Below, in pieces: positions 16,000 through 23,881 of a stretch of 44,778 bases of DNA (positions are counted from its first letter, which is position 1; each line of letters opens with the position of its first letter). The stretch is taken from positions 1 to 44,778 of the forward strand of contig NZ_RZQL01000020.1 in NCBI RefSeq assembly GCF_003997935.1, given 5' to 3'. The notes under the pieces were generated by a model. That model saw only the letters and a program-made list of their open reading frames with translations. It did not search any database and was not told the DNA's origin. A program made the translations under genes and the position numbers. Source of the stretch: Mesorhizobium sp. M7A.F.Ca.US.006.01.1.1. Its GTDB lineage: Bacteria; Pseudomonadota; Alphaproteobacteria; Rhizobiales; Rhizobiaceae.

Positions 16000-17240
16000 C
16001 AGCTCCGGTAATCGCCATTGATGACGACATATTCCTTGGTGAGATCGCAGGTCCACACCGTCGCCTTGCCGCGGCCGATGCCGATATCGGCGCGGATGCG
16101 GATGTCGTCGCGCTTCATGTAGGCCGACGTCGCTGCCTCGGAATAGCCGGGATCGCGCTCGCCTTCATGCGCCAGCCTGTTGTCGCCGAACCAGATCGAC
16201 AGCCGGTCGCGATCGGCGGGTTCGCCGGCCTTGCCGACAGCCATGACGACGCGGCCCCAATTGGCGTCCTCGCCGGCGACCGCCGTCTTGACCAACGGCG
16301 AATTGGCGATCGACAGCGCGATGCGCTTGGCCGAGCGCGCGGATTTGGCGCCGGTGACGGTGACTTCGACCTGCTTGCGGGCGCCCTCGCCATCGCGCAC
16401 CACCTGCAGCGCCAGCGATTTCAGCACCTTGCCGAGCGCCCGGCGGAACGCGCCAAGGCGCGCATCCTTGGGATCGGTTATCTCCGGCGCGCCGCGCTTG
16501 GCGGCCTTGCCGGTGGCGAAGATCAGCAGCGTGTCGCTGGTCGAGGTGTCGCTGTCGACGGTGACCGCGTTGAAAGTCTTGGCCGTGCCGCGCGACAACA
16601 GATCCTGCAGGACAGGGGCGGCGATCGGCGCGTCGGTGGCGATGAAGGAGAGCATCGTCGCCATGTCGGGCGCGATCATGCCGGCGCCCTTGGAAATGCC
16701 GTTGATGGTGACATCGGTGTCGCCGAGCTTGACGGTCGCGGTCGCCACTTTCGGATAGGTATCCGTGGTCATGATCGCCTTTGCCGCTTCGGTCCACAGC
16801 TCAGGCTTGCCGTTGCTGACCAGCCCCGCCAGCAGATGGCTGAATTTGCTGGTGTCGAGCGGCTCGCCGATGACGCCGGTCGAGGCCAGGAAAACCTCCG
16901 CTGCCGTGCAGCCGGCCGCCTTCGCCGCCGCCTCGCCGGTCAGCGCGGTCGACTCGCGGCCTTTCTTGCCGGTGAAGGCGTTGGCGTTGCCGGAATTGAC
17001 GACCAGCACCCGCGCCTTGCCTGCGCCGAGATTCTGCCGGCAGAAATCGACCGGCGCCGAGGGGCATTTCGATTTCGTGAACACGCCGGCGACCGCGGTG
17101 CCTTCATCGAAGATCATGGTCAAAAGATCGGTGCGGCCCTTGTACTTTATCCCTGCCTCGGCGGTGGCGATGCGCACCCCCTCGATTTCTGGCATTTTCG
17201 GGTATTTCTTCGGCGCAAGCGGCGAAATCGTCGTGGACAT
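15999..17240 (-). CDS. argJ: Bifunctional ornithine acetyltransferase / N-acetylglutamate synthase
   Basis: ArgJ (413 aa) moves the acetyl group from N-acetylornithine to glutamate, closing the acetyl cycle of arginine synthesis; bifunctional forms also make N-acetylglutamate from acetyl-CoA. The proenzyme cleaves itself before the threonine of the conserved [14 protein letters not shown] segment, clearly present here, to give alpha and beta chains. VDSDTSTSD and the [10 protein letters not shown] motif are also family marks. The ATG at 17240 ([14 protein letters not shown]) was chosen over a frame open to 17441, because that extension is unlike the family and would overlap the divergent metacaspase gene. 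It is first in argJ-GNAT-mutT. Confidence 0.96.
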   Translation of the reverse strand: MSTTISPLAPKKYPKMPEIEGVRIATAEAGIKYKGRTDLLTMIFDEGTAVAGVFTKSKCPSAPVDFCRQNLGAGKARVLVVNSGNANAFTGKKGRESTALTGEAAAKAAGCTAAEVFLASTGVIGEPLDTSKFSHLLAGLVSNGKPELWTEAAKAIMTTDTYPKVATATVKLGDTDVTINGISKGAGMIAPDMATMLSFIATDAPIAAPVLQDLLSRGTAKTFNAVTVDSDTSTSDTLLIFATGKAAKRGAPEITDPKDARLGAFRRALGKVLKSLALQVVRDGEGARKQVEVTVTGAKSARSAKRIALSIANSPLVKTAVAGEDANWGRVVMAVGKAGEPADRDRLSIWFGDNRLAHEGERDPGYSEAATSAYMKRDDIRIRADIGIGRGKATVWTCDLTKEYVVINGDYRS

Positions 17241-17410
17241 GGAGGCCTCGGGCGGGAAAATCGCAAGGGAAGGCCGGTTTGCCCGATAGACCGCGCGGGC
17301 GCAAGGGCGTTTTCGTCGCTCTTGTCCGGGAGTTCGAACTCGCCAGGGGTTAAGCCTGCATCTCAAATCCGTTGGCGCCGGCGGGGCCAATGGCGTTATG
17401 ATCTCACCCC

Positions 17411-18640
17411 ATGGGCAGGCTTGCGATCCTCGCATGGGCATTTCTGGGACTTTTGCTGCTGAGCGCGGATGCGCAGCCGCAACGGCGGGTGGCGCTTGTC
17501 ATCGGCAACGGCACTTACGCCGAAGCCGGCACGCTGGCCAATCCTGTCAACGACGCGCTCGACATCGCCGACAAGCTGCGCTCCATCGGCTTCGAGGTCA
17601 TCGAGGGCAATGATCTCGGCAAGCGCGAACTCGAACGCAGCATCGGCGCGTTTTCCGATGCGCTCCAGGGCGCCGGCGTCGGGCTGTTCTACTATGCCGG
17701 CCACGGCCTGCAGGTCGACGGGCGCAACTACATCGTGCCGGTCGACGCCAGGCTGGACGTACCGGTCAAGCTGCAGCTCGAGGCCGTGCCGATCGACGAA
17801 GTCCTCGACATCATGGAACAGCAGACCAAGGTCAGCCTGGTGTTTCTCGATGCCTGCCGCAACAACCCGTTTGCGCGCAGCCTCAGCCGCACCGCCACCA
17901 CGCGCTCGGCGACGGCGCTGGCCGGGCTGGCGCAGTTCGAATCGACGCGCGGCTCGTTCATCGCCTTCTCGACGGCACCTGGCGCTGTCGCCATGGACGG
18001 AAGCGGACGCAACTCGCCCTTCGCCGCCGCCCTGCTGCGCCACATCGCCGAGCCCGGCCAGAGCATCAACGACATGATGATCGCGGTGCGCCGCGACGTG
18101 GTTTCGCAAACCCGCGAAATCCAGCGCCCCTGGGAGCAGGGCTCGCTGCTCGAACGCTTCGAATTCGTCTCGGACCGACAACCCACCCAGCAGCAGAAGC
18201 CGGCCGCCGCTCCGGCACCGCCCACCGACGTTGCCGTGCTTGAGCGCTCTGTGGGCGACGACAACGCATCGATCGAGAAATTCCTGCGCCGGGATTATCT
18301 GACGCCGGACACCAAGGCGATGGGCGAGGCCGTCAAGCGGCTCTACGGCTCGTCGGCCACCATTTTCGGCACAAGCTACGACACCGATGCCATCGTCAAA
18401 GTGAAGACCGACTGGTTCGCGCAATGGGCCTCCTGGTCGCTTGGCCTGGAGCCCGGCAGCCTGAAGGTCACTCCGCATGGCGACGACCGCGCCGAGGCCG
18501 TCTTTGCGATGCGCTACGACTATGTGCCGAAGGACAGATCGGCGGCACGCCTGACCGGCAAGGCGCGCGTCACGCTTGGCTTGGTCAAGGCCGACGGCGG
18601 CTGGCATATCGAATCCGAGACATCGCAAGCCATGCAGTAG
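17411..18640 (+). CDS. Secreted caspase-family (C14) protein with C-terminal NTF2-like region
   Basis: A 409-aa bacterial metacaspase-type protein. Residues 1-21 form a signal peptide with a likely cut after SADA. The caspase p20 domain starts at [16 protein letters not shown], with the catalytic histidine H98 in FYYAGHGLQ and the catalytic cysteine C149 in [11 protein letters not shown] Pro/Ala/Gln linker at about 255-275 leads to a C-terminal region of about 130 residues ending [18 protein letters not shown], whose pattern recalls SnoaL/NTF2-like folds. The export signal implies periplasmic action; substrates are unknown. It is divergent from argJ, with 170 bases between. Family members cleave after Arg or Lys rather than Asp. 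Confidence 0.88.
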   Translation: MGRLAILAWAFLGLLLLSADAQPQRRVALVIGNGTYAEAGTLANPVNDALDIADKLRSIGFEVIEGNDLGKRELERSIGAFSDALQGAGVGLFYYAGHGLQVDGRNYIVPVDARLDVPVKLQLEAVPIDEVLDIMEQQTKVSLVFLDACRNNPFARSLSRTATTRSATALAGLAQFESTRGSFIAFSTAPGAVAMDGSGRNSPFAAALLRHIAEPGQSINDMMIAVRRDVVSQTREIQRPWEQGSLLERFEFVSDRQPTQQQKPAAAPAPPTDVAVLERSVGDDNASIEKFLRRDYLTPDTKAMGEAVKRLYGSSATIFGTSYDTDAIVKVKTDWFAQWASWSLGLEPGSLKVTPHGDDRAEAVFAMRYDYVPKDRSAARLTGKARVTLGLVKADGGWHIESETSQAMQ

Positions 18641-18714
18641 ACATCGTCCGACGGCCGGTCCGGCGGTGTCACCCAGTTTGTGCCGGCCGCCTTCATGTTG
18701 ATAGGAATTTATTC

Positions 18715-18743
18715 TTGACAGGGTGAGAGCAGCTATGCTATCT
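18715..18743 (+). promoter_or_regulatory. Sigma-70-type promoter upstream of the micro-ORF and TetR gene
   Basis: TTGACA at 18715-18720 and CTATCT at 18738-18743 are separated by exactly 17 bases, a good fit to alphaproteobacterial housekeeping promoters. Transcription should begin at about 18750-18752. The 318-base stretch 18641-18958 between the metacaspase and TetR genes holds this promoter, the micro-ORF and the terminator listed next. I see nothing else in it. Confidence 0.6.
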
Positions 18744-18751
18744 TTTCGTCC

Positions 18752-18832
18752 ATGGTGCTGATTTGCGCCAGCGACCCGCCGCCCCGGCGGGTTTTTGCGT
18801 TTGGGGGCCTTCGCCAATCAACACGCCGGTAA
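18752..18832 (+). CDS. Possible leaderless 26-residue peptide ORF
   Basis: An ATG at 18752 falls at the predicted transcription start and opens a 26-codon frame (MVLICASDPPPRRVFAFGGL and six more residues) ending in TAA at 18830-18832. Three consecutive proline codons (9-11) sit in the 5' arm of an intrinsic terminator. Leaderless regulatory peptides exist in rhizobia (the trp leader peptide is one). Here there is no independent sign of coding, and proline codons arise by chance in a CCCGCCG stem. It is too short to assign. Treat as a candidate attenuator peptide for the downstream TetR gene, not an established gene. Confidence 0.25.
   Translation: MVLICASDPPPRRVFAFGGLRQSTRR
18775..18796 (+). 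terminator. Intrinsic terminator
   Basis: CCCGCCG at 18775-18781 pairs perfectly with CGGCGGG at 18785-18791 over a 3-base loop, followed by TTTTT at 18792-18796. It is a strong Rho-independent terminator on the plus strand. It may end metacaspase transcripts. It also lies only about 25 bases after the predicted start of the promoter at 18715-18743, so it would release an RNA of about 45-50 bases unless bypassed. Confidence 0.85.
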
Positions 18833-18958
18833 GAGTTCCAGAAAAACGACTAACCACTACCCCGACCATGCCAGCCTCCAGCAGCTTGAAAACGCGCCGT
18901 TTCGTTTGAGCGTCGGGTCACCTATATTGCCGTCGAAGTGTTGGCGAGGACGACAGAG

Positions 18959-19558
18959 ATGGCCGAGGACGCCGATCCGGCGCGCAGATCGATCGGTGCG
19001 CGGCGCAACCCCGACAGCGCCGATGCCATTCTCCAAGCCGCCGAGGCCGTGCTGGTCGAAGCCGGCTATGCCGGTTTCTCGATCGAGGCGGTGGCGCGGC
19101 GGGCCCGCGCCGGCAAACCCACCATCTATCGCTGGTGGCCGAGCAAGGCGGCGTTGCTGCTTGAGGTCTACCAGCGCCAGAAGCGCGTCGATGTTCCCGA
19201 TACCGGGCGACTGGAGGAGGATCTCGTCGGCTTCCTGAAAAACCTGTTCGCCCACTGGCGCGAGACATCGTCGGGAAGCGTGTTCCGGTCGCTGATCGCC
19301 GAGGCACAGTCGGACGAGACCGCTGCCGCGGCCCTTGCCGACTACTCGCTGGGCCGACGGTCCCACACCGGCCAGATCATCGAACGCGCCAAGGCAAGGG
19401 GCGAAATCCCGGCCGGCGTCGATTCAGCTGTTGTCGCCGATCTGATCGCCTCCTTCGCCTGGAGACATCTGTTGACCAACCGCCTCGACGAGAACGAAGC
19501 GGCCATCGGCAAGGCGGTCAACTACGTGATGCGAGGTATAACGGCACCCGCCCCCTAA
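18959..19558 (+). CDS. TetR/AcrR family transcriptional regulator
   Basis: A 199-aa TetR-type repressor. The N-terminal helix-turn-helix reads AGYAGFSIEAVARRARAGKP followed by TIYRWWPSKAALLLEVY, with the RWW-PSKAALL pattern of the group with a TetR_C_11-like ligand domain. The C-terminal helices (AALADYSLGRRSHTGQIIERAK) bind an unknown ligand. I chose the ATG at 18959 (MAEDADPARR), which follows a purine-rich AGGACGACAGAG. A TTG at 18938 is in frame. No obvious target gene is adjacent in the same or divergent direction except the metacaspase upstream. It ends just before a bidirectional terminator. Confidence 0.92.
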   Translation: MAEDADPARRSIGARRNPDSADAILQAAEAVLVEAGYAGFSIEAVARRARAGKPTIYRWWPSKAALLLEVYQRQKRVDVPDTGRLEEDLVGFLKNLFAHWRETSSGSVFRSLIAEAQSDETAAAALADYSLGRRSHTGQIIERAKARGEIPAGVDSAVVADLIASFAWRHLLTNRLDENEAAIGKAVNYVMRGITAPAP

Positions 19559-19570
19559 AAATACGGCAAC

Positions 19571-19610
19571 AAAAAAGGGCGCGGCAACTCCTGGCTGCCG
19601 CGCCCTTTTT
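19571..19610. terminator. Bidirectional terminator between the TetR and parvulin genes
   Basis: AAAAAA at 19571-19576 precedes GGGCGCGGCA (19577-19586), which pairs perfectly with TGCCGCGCCC (19596-19605) across a 9-base loop, followed by TTTTT. The 10-bp stem with A- and T-runs on both sides can stop transcription from both convergent genes. Confidence 0.93.
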
Positions 19611-19626
19611 CGAAGAGCTATCAGTC

Positions 19627-20544
19627 TTACTTGGCGCTTTCCAGCGTATCGACCGTCTTCTTCAGGTTCGCGTCGGGGATCTCGATCTTGGCGCCGGCGC
19701 GCAGCGACTTGACCAGCGCAAAATACTTGTCGCGAATGACCGCCTGCTTGGCCTGGTCCTTGACGTCGTCGAAGGCCGGCGGCTGCTTGGTGCGCTTGTC
19801 CTCGAGCTTGATGACATGCCAGCCGAACTGCGTTTGCACCGGCTGCTCGGTGTATTTGCCGACCTCGAGCGCGGAGGCCGCCTTGTCGAACTCCGGCACC
19901 ATCTGGCCAGGTCCGAACCAGCCGAGATCGCCGCCGCTGGTCTTGCCTGACGGATCGCTGGTGTGCTCGTTGGCGAGTTTCTGGAAGTCGGCGCCGCCAT
20001 CGAGCTGCTTGATGATCGCCGCGGCCTCTTCCTTCGTCTTCACGAGGATGTGACGGGCATGCAGCTCGTTGGTGGGCGGCGTGTTGGCGATTTCCTGGTC
20101 GTAGCGGGCGCGGACCTCGGCGTCGGTGACCTTGTCGACGACACCCTTCTCGACCATCTCGCCATGCAGCGCGCGCTGCTGCAGGAAGGCCATGCGGCGC
20201 TGGAAGTCGGGATCCTTGTCGAGCCCGGTGGTGACCGCCTGGGCGGCCATGACGCGGATCTCGATGGCAGCCGAAAGGGCGGCGGCACGGCGCTGCTCGG
20301 GCGGCAATTGCGCGAACTGCTGCGACAATTCCCCTTCGGCAAGCACCAGATCTGCTTCGGTCAGGGGCTGGCCGTTGACCATGGCGATAACCTTGTTCGG
20401 ATCGACCGGTGCCGCGGCTGGCGCTGCTGCATCCGCCGGAGCGGGAGCGGTTTGCTGCGCCATCACAGGCGAGAGCGAAAGGGCCGACAGGCCGACGGCC
20501 AGGCCAAGGCTGGCGAGCGACGCGCGGCGAAACAACAGGGACAT
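19627..20544 (-). CDS. Parvulin-type periplasmic peptidyl-prolyl isomerase
   Basis: A 305-aa exported foldase. The signal peptide covers residues 1-29 and ends SPVMA. An Ala/Pro-rich linker and a SurA-like N-terminal helical region (MVNGQPLTEADLVLAEGEL) follow. The parvulin domain starts at NELHARHILVKTKEEA and shows GGDLGWFGPGQMVPEFDKAA and TQFGWHVIKLED, the standard PpiC-type motif set. It probably helps fold outer-membrane or secreted proteins delivered by the Sec pathway. That fits its position head-to-head with secA. The ATG at 20544 was chosen because it begins a proper signal peptide; the frame extends to 20643. Confidence 0.94.
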   Translation of the reverse strand: MSLLFRRASLASLGLAVGLSALSLSPVMAQQTAPAPADAAAPAAAPVDPNKVIAMVNGQPLTEADLVLAEGELSQQFAQLPPEQRRAAALSAAIEIRVMAAQAVTTGLDKDPDFQRRMAFLQQRALHGEMVEKGVVDKVTDAEVRARYDQEIANTPPTNELHARHILVKTKEEAAAIIKQLDGGADFQKLANEHTSDPSGKTSGGDLGWFGPGQMVPEFDKAASALEVGKYTEQPVQTQFGWHVIKLEDKRTKQPPAFDDVKDQAKQAVIRDKYFALVKSLRAGAKIEIPDANLKKTVDTLESAK

Positions 20545-20636
20545 AGGGTGACTCCGGTGGGGATTGTTAAGAGGGGTGCTTCCAGATCGGCCAGATTGTG
20601 GCGGAATTTGGCGCAGCTGGCAGGGCCGGCGCGGCG

Positions 20637-20665
20637 TTGACATCAGTTGAGCCCCCTCTTATCTG
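20637..20665 (+). promoter_or_regulatory. Predicted secA promoter
   Basis: TTGACA at 20637-20642 and TATCTG at 20660-20665 are separated by 17 bases, close to the housekeeping consensus. The start would be near 20672, leaving a leader of about 120 bases before secA that contains two hairpins. Confidence 0.65.
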
Positions 20666-20677
20666 TCCAACGACTTT

Positions 20678-20707
20678 GCGTCCAGAACCGTTTTCCGGGC
20701 GCTTTTT
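20678..20707 (+). terminator. Terminator-like hairpin in the secA leader
   Basis: GCGTCC at 20678-20683 pairs with GGGCGC at 20697-20702 (6 bp, one G-U) and is followed by TTTTT at 20703-20707 and more T-rich bases. It begins within about 10 bases of the predicted secA transcript start. The stem is short, so it may act as a weak or regulated terminator. Confidence 0.4.
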
Positions 20708-20714
20708 GTGTTTG

Positions 20715-20730
20715 TCCACGTTCACGTGGA
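20715..20730 (+). promoter_or_regulatory. Second hairpin in the secA leader
   Basis: TCCACG at 20715-20720 pairs perfectly with CGTGGA at 20725-20730 over a TTCA tetraloop. It lies directly after the terminator-like hairpin and about 60 bases before the secA start codon, outside the ribosome-binding site. It could be a stability or regulatory element; no protein partner is suggested by sequence. Confidence 0.4.
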
Positions 20731-20791
20731 ATTGATGGGGCCGGCCGGCGCTCATCGCAAAGATTGAGAATTCTATCGAAAGGACCAGTGG

Positions 20792-23524
20792 ATGGTCAGT
20801 CTCGGCGGTCTCGCCCGTAAGGTTTTCGGTTCCTCCAACGACCGTCGGGTCAAATCGACCCGGCCCCGTGTCGAGGCGATCAACGCCATGGAAAACGAGA
20901 TGCGGGCTCTCTCCGACGAGGAGTTGGTCGGCCGCACCGCGAAATTCCGCCAGGACATCGCCAACGGCGCTTCGCTCGATGACCTTTTGGTCCCGGCCTT
21001 TGCCACCGCCCGCGAGGCCGCGCGCCGCGTGCTCGGCATGCGCCCCTTCGATGTCCAGCTGATCGGCGGCATGGTGCTGCACAATGGCGGCATTGCCGAG
21101 ATGCGCACCGGCGAGGGCAAGACCCTGGTCGCGACGCTGCCGGTCTACCTCAACGCGCTCGCCGGCAAGGGCGTCCACGTCGTCACCGTCAACGACTATC
21201 TGGCCACCCGCGACTCCGAATGGATGGGCCGCGTCTACAAATTCCTCGGCCTCTCGGTCGGCGTCATCGTCCACGGCCTTTCCGACGAGGAGCGCAGCGC
21301 CGCCTACGCCGCCGATGTCACCTACGCCACCAACAACGAGCTCGGCTTCGACTATCTGCGCGACAACATGAAATACGAGCGCGCCCAGATGGTGCAGCGC
21401 GGTCACAATTACGCGATCGTCGACGAAGTCGATTCCATCTTGGTCGACGAGGCGCGCACGCCGCTGATCATTTCCGGTCCGCTCGAGGACCGTTCGGAAA
21501 TGTACAACACCATCGACACCTTCATCATCCAGCTGCAGCCGCAGGATTATGAGATCGACGAGAAGCAGAAGACCTCGATCTTCACCGAGGAAGGCACCGA
21601 GAAGCTCGAGAACCTTTTGCGCGACGCCGGCCTGCTCAAGGGCGAGTCGCTCTATGACGTCGAGAACGTCGCCATCGTCCACCACGTCAACAACGCGCTG
21701 AAGGCGCACCGGCTGTTCCAGAAGGACAAGGACTACATCGTCCGCAACGGCGAGATCGTCATCATCGACGAGTTCACCGGCCGCATGATGCCGGGCCGCC
21801 GCTATTCGGAAGGCCTGCACCAGGCGCTCGAAGCCAAGGAGCATGTGGCGATCCAGCCGGAGAACCAGACGCTGGCCTCCGTCACCTTCCAGAACTATTT
21901 CCGCCTCTACAAGAAGCTCTCCGGCATGACCGGCACGGCGCTGACCGAGGCCGAGGAATTCGGCAACATCTACGGCCTCGAAGTTACCGAGATCCCGACC
22001 AATCTGCCGGTCGTGCGTATCGACGAGGACGACGAGGTCTACCGGACGGTCGAGGAGAAATACAAGGCGATCGTCAGGGAGATCCGCGAAGCCAGCGCCA
22101 AGGGCCAGCCGACGCTGGTCGGCACCACGTCCATCGAAAAGTCCGAGCAGCTGGCCGAGCGCCTGCGCAAGGAAGGTTTTACCGATTTCGAAGTGCTGAA
22201 CGCCCGCCATCACGAGCGCGAGGCGGCGATCGTCGCCCAGGCCGGCAAGCCCGGCGCCATCACCATCGCCACCAACATGGCCGGCCGCGGCACCGACATC
22301 AAGCTCGGTGGCAATGCCGAGATGCGCATCGAAGATGAACTCGGCGACATGCCGGCCGGACCCGAGCGCGAGGCGCGGGAAAAGGAAATTATTGCCGACA
22401 TCGAGCGGCTGAAGGAAAAGGCGCTGGCCGCCGGCGGCCTCTACGTGCTGGCCACCGAGCGCCACGAATCGCGCCGCATCGACAACCAGCTTAGAGGTCG
22501 TTCAGGAAGACAGGGCGACCCCGGCCGCTCGAAATTCTTCCTGTCGCTGCAGGATGACCTGATGCGCATCTTCGGCTCCGAGCGCATGGACGGCATGCTG
22601 CAGAAGCTCGGCCTCAAGGAAGACGAGGCGATCATCCATCCGTGGATCAACAAGGCACTGGAAAAGGCGCAGAAGAAGGTCGAGGCGCGCAACTTCGACA
22701 TCCGCAAGAACCTTTTGAAATATGACGACGTCTCCAACGACCAGCGCAAGGTGGTGTTCGAGCAGCGCATCGAACTGATGGACGGCGAAGGCCTCTCCGA
22801 AACAATCGCCGAGATGCGCGAAGGCGTTATCGACGAGATCGTCGCCAAGGCCATTCCCGAAAACGCCTATGCCGAGCAGTGGAACGTTGCCGGGCTGAAG
22901 GCCGAGATCGCCGAGTTCCTGAACCTCGACCTCCCGGTCGAGGACTGGGCCAAGGAAGAGGGCATCGCCGAGGACGACATCCGCGAGCGCATCGCGCAGG
23001 CCGCCGAAGCCGCCGCCAAGGAGCGCGCCGAGCGTTTTGGCCCCGAGGTGATGAATTACGTCGAGCGCTCGGTGGTGTTGCAGACGCTCGACCATCTGTG
23101 GCGCGAGCACATCGTCAATCTCGACCATCTGCGTTCGGTCGTCGGCTTCCGCGGCTATGCCCAGCGCGATCCGCTGCAGGAGTACAAGGGCGAGGCGTTC
23201 GAGCTGTTCCAGGCCATGCTCGGCAATCTGCGCCAGGCCGTCACCGCGCAGCTGATGCGCGTCGAACTGGTCCGCCAGGCCGCCGAAGCCCCGCCTCCGG
23301 AAGCCCCCGACATGTTCGGCACCCATATCGACGGCACCACCGGCGAAAACGACTTCGAAGGCGGCGAGACCGCCCTCCTGGTCCGCCCGGAGACAACCGC
23401 CATCGTCGCTCCCGAAGACCGCGATCCCAACAACCAGGCCACCTGGGGCAAGGTAGGCCGCAACGAAGCCTGCCCGTGTGGTTCGGGGAAGAAATACAAG
23501 CACTGCCATGGAGCGTTCGCGTAA
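20792..23524 (+). CDS. secA: Preprotein translocase ATPase SecA
   Basis: SecA (910 aa) is the ATPase motor that pushes unfolded preproteins through SecYEG. Motifs in order are Walker A region [14 protein letters not shown], Walker B with the DEAD-like [16 protein letters not shown], the preprotein cross-linking domain, the second nucleotide-binding fold with [18 protein letters not shown] and [13 protein letters not shown], and helical wing/scaffold regions. The C-terminal zinc tail [13 protein letters not shown] binds SecB. Length is typical for alphaproteobacteria. AAGGA precedes the ATG. It is divergent from the parvulin foldase gene. Its leader carries a promoter and two hairpins described separately. 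Confidence 0.99.
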   Translation: MVSLGGLARKVFGSSNDRRVKSTRPRVEAINAMENEMRALSDEELVGRTAKFRQDIANGASLDDLLVPAFATAREAARRVLGMRPFDVQLIGGMVLHNGGIAEMRTGEGKTLVATLPVYLNALAGKGVHVVTVNDYLATRDSEWMGRVYKFLGLSVGVIVHGLSDEERSAAYAADVTYATNNELGFDYLRDNMKYERAQMVQRGHNYAIVDEVDSILVDEARTPLIISGPLEDRSEMYNTIDTFIIQLQPQDYEIDEKQKTSIFTEEGTEKLENLLRDAGLLKGESLYDVENVAIVHHVNNALKAHRLFQKDKDYIVRNGEIVIIDEFTGRMMPGRRYSEGLHQALEAKEHVAIQPENQTLASVTFQNYFRLYKKLSGMTGTALTEAEEFGNIYGLEVTEIPTNLPVVRIDEDDEVYRTVEEKYKAIVREIREASAKGQPTLVGTTSIEKSEQLAERLRKEGFTDFEVLNARHHEREAAIVAQAGKPGAITIATNMAGRGTDIKLGGNAEMRIEDELGDMPAGPEREAREKEIIADIERLKEKALAAGGLYVLATERHESRRIDNQLRGRSGRQGDPGRSKFFLSLQDDLMRIFGSERMDGMLQKLGLKEDEAIIHPWINKALEKAQKKVEARNFDIRKNLLKYDDVSNDQRKVVFEQRIELMDGEGLSETIAEMREGVIDEIVAKAIPENAYAEQWNVAGLKAEIAEFLNLDLPVEDWAKEEGIAEDDIRERIAQAAEAAAKERAERFGPEVMNYVERSVVLQTLDHLWREHIVNLDHLRSVVGFRGYAQRDPLQEYKGEAFELFQAMLGNLRQAVTAQLMRVELVRQAAEAPPPEAPDMFGTHIDGTTGENDFEGGETALLVRPETTAIVAPEDRDPNNQATWGKVGRNEACPCGSGKKYKHCHGAFA

Positions 23525-23535
23525 GAGCGCGCTTT

Positions 23536-23802
23536 CCTTCTCCCCGTCACTATACGGGGAGAAGGTGGCCCGCAGGGCCGGATGAGGGGCGGCGCCGGCG
23601 TTCGCGGTTAGCGCCGCTAAAATCCCGCGAAGGCCGCTTCGTCGGCGGCCGCAACCACGCCCTTGTCGGTTCGACCCACCATTTGCCCACGCGAAGTCGC
23701 GTATAAGCGCGTCTTGTCGCGCACAGCCCGATCTCCCAACGCCTGCGCCGCCCCTCATCCGCCTGACGGCACCTTCTCCCCGTATAGGGACGGGGCGAAG
23801 GG
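23536..23802. repeat. Inverted pair of dispersed repeats flanking a spacer
   Basis: This fills most of the 357-base gap between secA and the flippase gene (23525-23881). The left copy starts with a 12-bp perfect stem, CCTTCTCCCCGT at 23536-23547 and ACGGGGAGAAGG at 23554-23565, and continues through GGATGAGGGGCGGCGC. The right copy, in opposite orientation, has GCGCCGCCCCTCATCC and then CCTTCTCCCCGT at 23773-23784 with ACGGGGCGAAGG at 23791-23802. The two copies of about 65-75 bases bracket roughly 130 bases with no gene. The hairpin family is one I know to be frequent downstream of rhizobial genes. Confidence 0.75.
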
Positions 23803-23881
23803 GGCTCCCTACCCACGTTTTCTTAATGTGTCTCCGCTACACCAACGCCTGAAAAGAAGCGGAAAACGGAGAGAAATCGGG

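Noticed and set aside
20715..20730. parS-like centromere site in the secA leader
   Set aside because: The TCCACGTTCACGTGGA palindrome contains TTCACGTGGA but not the conserved 16-base parS sequence TGTTTCACGTGAAACA, and no parAB genes are near.
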